A stretch of DNA of 54,769 bases from positions 1 through 54,769 of IMG/VR virus record IMGVR_UViG_3300021131_000008; one strand, written 5' to 3'. Positions 50,137-54,769 of the stretch are shown piece after piece (position 1 is the first letter of the stretch; every line of letters begins with the position of its first letter). The translations under genes and the position numbers were made by a program. The notes beneath the pieces were generated by a model, which saw only the letters and a list, made by a program, of their open reading frames with translations, did no database searches and was not told the origin of the DNA. This DNA comes from a virus.

Positions 50137-51927
50137 ATGGCAGCTCTTCCAGCTTTAGGTAGTTTACCCGCGCCTCCAACGGGCATAGGCGCTGATCTTG
50201 ACGCGTCAAAAGAATATTTTGATGCATTGCAGAGAGTAGAGCAATCATTAACACAACGTAATGAGCCTAATTATTTCAAGATGGCGGGTGAGTTCTTTAA
50301 TCCTGGAAAAACCGGTAACTTTGGTGAAGCTCTAGGCCGCGCATCTTCATCATTAGGCGAAGACCAGCAACGTCAATTAGAGCAAGCACCAAATATTGCT
50401 ATGATGCGCGCACAGATTGCTGGGCAAAAATACACCGTGGCAAATACCGCTAAAGCATGGGGCATATTAGCTGATGCAACCGGTATGTCACCCACAACGC
50501 TTAAGAAAGAAATAAATAGTGATACCCCGTCAGCTACTGTAACTAATAAACTAAATAGCCTTACGCCGCAAACATTTTTGGTATTAAGTCGTTTATCACC
50601 TGACGTCGCAGCCGCGGCAAAAACTGCAGCAGCTATGGCAATTGACGAAAGAAAAACGGCCGTGTCAGAAGGGACACTTGCTGAGCAACAAAAGCAAAAT
50701 ACATTCACGCAACATGTTGAAGATCAAAAACTTCTAAATGCGCAATTTGCATTACAACTTGACTTATTAAAAGCAGGAAATGATCAAGCTGCTAAAAACC
50801 TTGCCATTGCCGCATTTATTGATAAGGTAGGATCTGCGAACGCTGCAACACTCGGTATTGGCGCACCTCCACCTTCAGTGATGCCAAAAGTGCCACCTAT
50901 GCCAACATTAAGCGCACCTCCTACGCTTGCAGCGCCACCTATGACGCCACCTGCAGCACCGCCTGTACCTATGGCACCGCCTGCAGCGACGTCTTTACAG
51001 CCTGTGCCAACACCTTCTGGGCCAATGCCAGCTGCGGAAGGGCCAGTTTCAACATTAAACACCGCGCCAGTTCCTGCGCAACCTTTAGGGTTAGGAATGC
51101 AACCCCCACCTATAGCAAAACCTTTAGTACCTCCGCCTATAGCAAAACCTTTAGTACCTCCGCAATTAAACGCGCCACCTGCGCCAGTAGCGCAAAAACC
51201 AACACTGCTTGCCGCTGCACCAGTGCCGTCTGGAGGCGGCGGGAGTGGGGAATCGCAAAGAGCAATTGACGTAAAAGCAGCTGAAGCTGAAATTGCAAAA
51301 GGCAAACAATACGAACTAGATCGCGAAGCTGCGTATAAACCTAAGTTAGAAATGATTAGTGGGTATGACCGGATGACCGTAAACAGCAACAACTCTAAAT
51401 ATGATGAGTTAATGTCATTAACGCGAAAACGGCCCGATCTTGTAGGTTTATTGGCACAAAGAAGTGGCCCAGTTGCAGGTCTTTTAACTGCCATGGAAGA
51501 AGGCGTAAAAGCCGGTAATTACAATATTAGCTTGCCAGTTGAAAAAGCACTTGCTGCAGGAACATTTAAACCTGAAGATAAAGGCGTGGCAAGAAATATT
51601 TTGCAATTGATTGCAGATTTAAACATGGACGTCATGCGCAAAGGCAAATCGATCTTTGGGCCTTCTATTAGTACGTATGATGCACAGAAAATGGCTGAAC
51701 CTGGATTTAAAGTTACAGACCCCGCGTCGTTCATTACTTACCTTGCTGCAAAAAATAAAGTTGTTAACGATTATATGGGACAACTTTCAACGGCTGCAAC
51801 TCGTTACTACGCAACACACCGCAATTCACCACATTCGGCATTTTTTGCGTCCGACGAGTACCATAAAATAATAGATCATTTTTATGGCACGTACAATATG
51901 CTAGTCAAAAACTCACCTTATAAATAG
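50137..51927 (+). CDS. Probable internal virion protein
   Basis: 596 residues. The N-terminal helical part has KMAGEFFNPGKTGNFGEALG and RASSSLGEDQQRQ, recurrent in phages of this kind. A Pro-rich linker (about 245-370) includes an exact duplication PPIAKPLVPPPIAKPLVP. The C-terminal part is a folded helical domain (MTVNSNNSKYDELMSLTRKR; DPASFITYLAAKNKVVNDYM). Position among large late proteins suggests ejection into the cell. The function is unknown. Confidence 0.5.
   Translation: MAALPALGSLPAPPTGIGADLDASKEYFDALQRVEQSLTQRNEPNYFKMAGEFFNPGKTGNFGEALGRASSSLGEDQQRQLEQAPNIAMMRAQIAGQKYTVANTAKAWGILADATGMSPTTLKKEINSDTPSATVTNKLNSLTPQTFLVLSRLSPDVAAAAKTAAAMAIDERKTAVSEGTLAEQQKQNTFTQHVEDQKLLNAQFALQLDLLKAGNDQAAKNLAIAAFIDKVGSANAATLGIGAPPPSVMPKVPPMPTLSAPPTLAAPPMTPPAAPPVPMAPPAATSLQPVPTPSGPMPAAEGPVSTLNTAPVPAQPLGLGMQPPPIAKPLVPPPIAKPLVPPQLNAPPAPVAQKPTLLAAAPVPSGGGGSGESQRAIDVKAAEAEIAKGKQYELDREAAYKPKLEMISGYDRMTVNSNNSKYDELMSLTRKRPDLVGLLAQRSGPVAGLLTAMEEGVKAGNYNISLPVEKALAAGTFKPEDKGVARNILQLIADLNMDVMRKGKSIFGPSISTYDAQKMAEPGFKVTDPASFITYLAAKNKVVNDYMGQLSTAATRYYATHRNSPHSAFFASDEYHKIIDHFYGTYNMLVKNSPYK
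51109..51162 (+). repeat. 27-bp tandem duplication
   Basis: Two perfect copies of a 27-mer (CCTATAGCAAAACCTTTAGT then ACCTCCG) at 51109-51135 and 51136-51162. It adds nine residues to the Pro-rich linker of the 596-residue protein and keeps the frame; probably a recent slippage event. Confidence 0.9.
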
Positions 51928-51935
51928 AGAACACT

Positions 51936-53066
51936 ATGGCCACACCCACTCAAGTGCCAGTCGTAGACGAGCAAGCAGAAGCTGATGCGCGTGCTAAAGC
52001 AGATTTACAACGTTTGTTTCCTGAGCACCATGATCCAAGCGGCAATTTTAATTTATTTACGCCTGCGCCTCCATCAAAGAACAGTACAACAAATTCGGTT
52101 GTAATAAAACCAGACGAATCAAACTCTCCTGCACTAGTTGATTTAAGTTTAGGCGCTATAGCAGGTGGCGTGCTGGGCGGTAGAGCGCCGCAATATATTA
52201 ACCCTAATTTAACTTCAGCAAGGGCAAATGTTGCAGGCGCAAATGCAGGACTGCAAGCAGCGATGGAGAATATGATTAGAGAAAGTGAAATACATCGTGG
52301 CGCATTAGACGCTGCTATACAAGAGCATGAAGCTGCAAAAATTGGGTTATCAGACGCAGCACGTGCAGCGCAAGAAGCTGAAATGCATGCTATTAAACAT
52401 GGCATTGACATTACCCCAGTGGATGAATTATCCGGAGATAAATGGAATCGTAAGGTGGTAGGTGATTTAGGTCCAGGTGGAAAAAGCTCAACTGAGGCGG
52501 CTAAAAACTATCGTCTACAGGAGTCGCTTACGCCGACTGAAAAAAATAGATTTAAAGCATCACGTTCAGGTTTAGTAGTGCCTAATGAGCCTGATATTGG
52601 TACAGGACCATTTTTATCAGACGAACAAAAGATAGCAAAAGAACGACTTGAGCAATCTCGAATTGCGCATGCTACGGCACAAGCTCGTGTTGCTGAAACA
52701 ACAGCAAATTTAGAATCTGCAAGTAGAACGCCTAGAACAGTTTCTAGTGCGCAAAACGCAGCTAATGCAGCTAGAACTACACAAGCTACAGCGCAAGGCA
52801 CACTTGCTGAACTAGAAAAAGCACGATCATTTCTTTCTAAAATACCTTACTTTAATACTTTGCTGGGCGCATTATCAGGCGCTGAAGCAGTACATGCGTA
52901 TCACTTAATCAAGCAAGGCCATACCGCAGAAGGTGTTGTTAACGCAATAGGCGCGGCAGGCGGCTTAATAGGGTTAGTACCTCATCCTGCAACCAAAATT
53001 ATTGGCGCAGGTATGAGTGCGATTCCTTTAGCGTATGAAGGTTATAAACATCTAACTGCACCGTAA
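51936..53066 (+). CDS. Last late gene, helical protein with hydrophobic C-terminus
   Basis: 376 residues. A flexible N-terminus, a hydrophobic glycine-rich stretch (LVDLSLGAIAGGVLGG, about 67-82), a long Ala-rich charged helical middle, and a C-terminal hydrophobic part (VVNAIGAAGGLIGLVPHPAT). The layout could suit a membrane-penetrating internal protein. Not recognised. The transcript ends at the terminator 53096-53124. Confidence 0.5.
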   Translation: MATPTQVPVVDEQAEADARAKADLQRLFPEHHDPSGNFNLFTPAPPSKNSTTNSVVIKPDESNSPALVDLSLGAIAGGVLGGRAPQYINPNLTSARANVAGANAGLQAAMENMIRESEIHRGALDAAIQEHEAAKIGLSDAARAAQEAEMHAIKHGIDITPVDELSGDKWNRKVVGDLGPGGKSSTEAAKNYRLQESLTPTEKNRFKASRSGLVVPNEPDIGTGPFLSDEQKIAKERLEQSRIAHATAQARVAETTANLESASRTPRTVSSAQNAANAARTTQATAQGTLAELEKARSFLSKIPYFNTLLGALSGAEAVHAYHLIKQGHTAEGVVNAIGAAGGLIGLVPHPATKIIGAGMSAIPLAYEGYKHLTAP

Positions 53067-53195
53067 TTTTGATTTTTCAATAGCTAAAGACCAAGCCTCT
53101 ACCCAGATGTTGTAGGGGTTTTTTAACATATCTTCGTTATCGGTACGTTTCAACAGCGCTAGCCAGTCCTCATACTCTTTCTTGATTTCATCCAT
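53052..53195 (-). CDS. Small hypothetical protein over the late terminator
   Basis: 47 residues from ATG 53195 (AAAGGTAAC about ten bases upstream), helical: MDEIKKEYEDWLALLKRTDN then LKNPYNIWVEAWSLAIEKSK. It overlaps the upstream gene by 8 nt and the 3' end of the convergent late gene by 15 nt. The opposite-strand terminator lies inside it, which constrains both sequences. The role is unknown. Confidence 0.5.
   Translation of the reverse strand: MDEIKKEYEDWLALLKRTDNEDMLKNPYNIWVEAWSLAIEKSKLRCS
53096..53124 (+). terminator. Rho-independent terminator of the late operon
   Basis: On the plus strand, CCTCTAC (53096-53102) pairs with GTAGGGG (53112-53118) as seven base pairs with one G-U, around a nine-base loop, and is followed by TTTTTT (53119-53124). 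It sits 30 bp after the last late stop codon, where the two transcription units converge, so it should end rightward transcription. Confidence 0.8.
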
Positions 53196-53400
53196 TTTTA
53201 GTTACCTTTTTGAATTTTTTACTCAATTGCTTAAGTATAGTGGGTGTCAAAGGAAAGTAACAAAGCGGAGTGACTGGTAAACCCGTTGGCCCATTTAAAA
53301 CCTTGACCAAAATTGTTTCTTCAACAAATTGATTTGCATAGTCGTAAGCTTCGCCACTGTTTAAATAACCTCCAAATACCTCGACAGTTTGATTGATCAT
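53188..53400 (-). CDS. Small hypothetical protein
   Basis: 70 residues: MINQTVEVFGGYLNSGEAYD, then LVKVLNGPTGLPVTPLCYFP and a basic C-terminus (LSKKFKKVTKNG). Beta-rich start and basic tail; no family recognised. It follows the resolvase gene by 9 bp. Confidence 0.5.
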   Translation of the reverse strand: MINQTVEVFGGYLNSGEAYDYANQFVEETILVKVLNGPTGLPVTPLCYFPLTPTILKQLSKKFKKVTKNG

Positions 53401-53409
53401 AACCGCCTC

Positions 53410-53907
53410 TTAAAGTGAATTCAAAGTGTTTCTATTTTTAAATAAATATAATGCTAACAGCGCAGCTTCGGCACGACCGTCGTCTTTTTTACGCGCAAAC
53501 AACGTCGAATGAGCAGGCCAAGTACGCATGGCTAGCTCCCTAGACCCGTCTTTACTAGCATTGATTTGCATTTTACGTTTCCAAACCACGGGTGAAACAT
53601 AAACATACGGTATAAGACAACCCGCTAAAACACCCTCTATAACGCCTAGAGAGCGTCCGAATGAGAACATGCTAGTGACGCCCTGATTAGGCATTGCGTT
53701 CACTTGCTCTACGATCCCCATGATGGGTTTATCTTTAAATAACCGCAGTTCAGCCACGATACTCTGAGGGTTAACTCGTTTTTTCTTTGATTTACCAGTT
53801 ATCACCTCTAATGTGGGCGTGTCATAAATGTCAACTATTTTCGCGCCATCATCTAACACTGCCAGTGCACCGCTAATTCCTGGATCGATTCCTAAATAGA
53901 ACATCAT
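53410..53907 (-). CDS. RuvC-like Holliday junction resolvase
   Basis: 165 residues. An RNase H-like fold with LGIDPGISGALAV (D8), IMGIVEQVNAMP (E67) and KKDDGRAEAALLA (D142, D143, E147) as the acidic catalytic residues. SMFSFGRSLGVIEG is a further family segment. It should cut branched DNA before packaging. It overlaps the Cas4-like nuclease gene by 4 nt (ATGA), and AAGGGG is its ribosome site. Related to bacterial RuvC, but phage-type. Confidence 0.85.
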   Translation of the reverse strand: MMFYLGIDPGISGALAVLDDGAKIVDIYDTPTLEVITGKSKKKRVNPQSIVAELRLFKDKPIMGIVEQVNAMPNQGVTSMFSFGRSLGVIEGVLAGCLIPYVYVSPVVWKRKMQINASKDGSRELAMRTWPAHSTLFARKKDDGRAEAALLALYLFKNRNTLNSL

Positions 53908-54758
53908 TTCCCCTTTTGATCATATTGCTCACAGGCCGCGAGCTGATCTTTTAATGTAAGCGTACTATTTTTGAGCGTGCACAGCCATGTTCCATTTTCA
54001 AATGGTTTTGAGTGTTCACAAGAACGACAGGTTTTCAACGGCGGTTTTTTACCATAACAAACTTCTTTGTAATCACACCAAGAACAAGGATAACCCTCAA
54101 TATTTTCACCGATACGAGCTGGTGCTATTTCAGCTTCAGTCAGCGTTTTTATACGTTTAAGTATATCGTTCTGAACTTCAGGGTCAGGTTTTATGCGCCG
54201 AACGTAGTACTGTTCATTGTCTTTATTTAACGCTACGTAGAACCCCCTGTCTACATTAGAGAACATCATACCGCTTTGAACTTGATAGTAATGCGACGGT
54301 TTTGAACCCGCTACACCTTTCTTTTCTAAATCAGCGAAAGATTTTGTATTGTGGGTTTTGATTTCAAGTATATGGGCTTTTACTTCTGCCCCAGGAATTC
54401 CTTTGATAATGCCGTCAACTTTTGCAACAAAATGTCCGGTTTTGTCTCCATATGTAAATTGGGTTTCATTATCCGTCATGTTCCAAACTGAGTAACCCGC
54501 GTTTCTAAGATCGTTTATTATCCTAGTTTCCTGAAGATTACCGGTCTCGAATAATCGTAAAATTCTACCTTTTGGCTGTACGTTATCGTAACCGCGCCAA
54601 GCCAACCAAATTTTACGTATACACTCTTCTCCTATTCCAGACGCGCCTAACCTAGAAAGTCTGAGCGGACGATAGTTTTTCTTCTCTATTGCTTCGTAAA
54701 TACGATCAACAACTTCTACTTCTTGAACTGGTATTGGTATTGTTAATTTTTTAGTCAT
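53904..54758 (-). CDS. Cas4/RecB-like PD-(D/E)XK nuclease
   Basis: 284 residues. Core motifs are GHFVAKVDGII (D115), HILEIKTHN (E132, K134) and YYQVQSGMM (Q159). Cys46 in GEECIRKIW, together with CSWCDYKEVC (225, 228, 234), fits the four Cys of a Cas4/AddB-type 4Fe-4S cluster. A further CRSCEHS...C zinc-like group sits at the C-terminus. A recombination exonuclease acting with the Sak4-like ATPase and DUF669 protein is likely. The first 88 bases are repeated at the contig start. No CRISPR array is present. Confidence 0.82.
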   Translation of the reverse strand: MTKKLTIPIPVQEVEVVDRIYEAIEKKNYRPLRLSRLGASGIGEECIRKIWLAWRGYDNVQPKGRILRLFETGNLQETRIINDLRNAGYSVWNMTDNETQFTYGDKTGHFVAKVDGIIKGIPGAEVKAHILEIKTHNTKSFADLEKKGVAGSKPSHYYQVQSGMMFSNVDRGFYVALNKDNEQYYVRRIKPDPEVQNDILKRIKTLTEAEIAPARIGENIEGYPCSWCDYKEVCYGKKPPLKTCRSCEHSKPFENGTWLCTLKNSTLTLKDQLAACEQYDQKGK

Positions 54759-54769
54759 TAGGATCTACC
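54671..54769. repeat. Terminal direct repeat, copy 2 (circular-assembly overlap)
   Basis: Identical to 1-99. It covers the first 29 codons of the Cas4-like nuclease gene and 11 bases of its leader. Joining the two copies gives a 54,670-bp circle. Confidence 0.95.

Noticed and set aside
46040-51494. Minus-strand open frames of 198 and 236 codons (46040-46636, 50784-51494)
   Set aside because: Antisense to Pro/Thr/Ala-rich linkers of late genes; products are Gly/Val-rich echoes of the sense repeats and would oppose the late transcript.
53904-54758. Cas4-like nuclease as a sign of a CRISPR system
   Set aside because: No repeat-spacer array or cas1/cas2 genes are present; phage Cas4-like nucleases usually serve recombination.
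1-54769. Search by eye for tRNA genes, integrase, repressor, insertion sequences and toxin-antitoxin pairs
   Set aside because: None recognised. Non-coding gaps are short and occupied by promoters, hairpins or the repeat array; a tRNAscan run would be needed to exclude a degenerate tRNA.

Overview
This window is one complete, circularly assembled genome of a strictly virulent-looking tailed dsDNA phage (Caudoviricetes). The first 99 bases are repeated exactly as the last 99 bases, so the non-redundant unit is 54,670 bp. A terminase, portal, HK97-type capsid protein, short-tail adaptor and nozzle proteins, large fibres and a lysis cassette are present. No tape measure, sheath, integrase or repressor was recognised, which points to podovirus morphology and a lytic life style. 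No RNA polymerase gene is present, and the early promoters look like sigma-70 promoters, so host RNA polymerase is probably used. The host cannot be named from the sequence; Shine-Dalgarno sites and promoters fit a proteobacterium.

Left arm (minus strand, 13257 down to 166, continuing through the contig joint at 54758 down to 53052): early and middle genes in tightly overlapping operons. In transcription order they are small early proteins and a DUF932 protein, each behind near-identical promoters; an unknown conserved protein; a methyltransferase-like protein; an amino acid:DNA transferase-like protein; a cassette of very small accessory genes; a P-loop 5-hmdU DNA kinase-like protein; its helical partner family; a ThyA-fold enzyme; a DUF3310 protein; a family B DNA polymerase; and a recombination set (Sak4-like ATPase, DUF669 protein, Cas4-like nuclease, RuvC-like resolvase).

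Centre (13258-15961): a divergent control region with a large inverted repeat, then a primase-helicase gene read rightward. It is followed by about 240 bp of short direct and inverted repeats (core TTCTATCGG) with a 21-bp-stem hairpin, a good candidate for the replication origin.

Right arm (plus strand, 15962-53066): small and large terminase, a 1468-residue protein with PcfJ-like and ART/DUF3626-like regions, portal, GroES-like co-chaperonin, scaffold, decoration and capsid proteins, tail adaptors, two repeat-rich fibres, holins and an M15 peptidase, an SU10-type adaptor, nozzle, and four large low-complexity probable internal or tail proteins. A rho-independent terminator at 53096-53124 closes the operon.

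The most interesting system is the predicted thymine hypermodification pathway (3803-9383): ThyA-like nucleotide hydroxymethylase or synthase, hmdU DNA kinase, helical partner and amino acid:DNA transferase. The PLP, radical-SAM and acetyltransferase tailoring enzymes known from related phages were not recognised. A second unexplained pattern is a short Lys-x-Gly-Gly motif shared by at least five late proteins.
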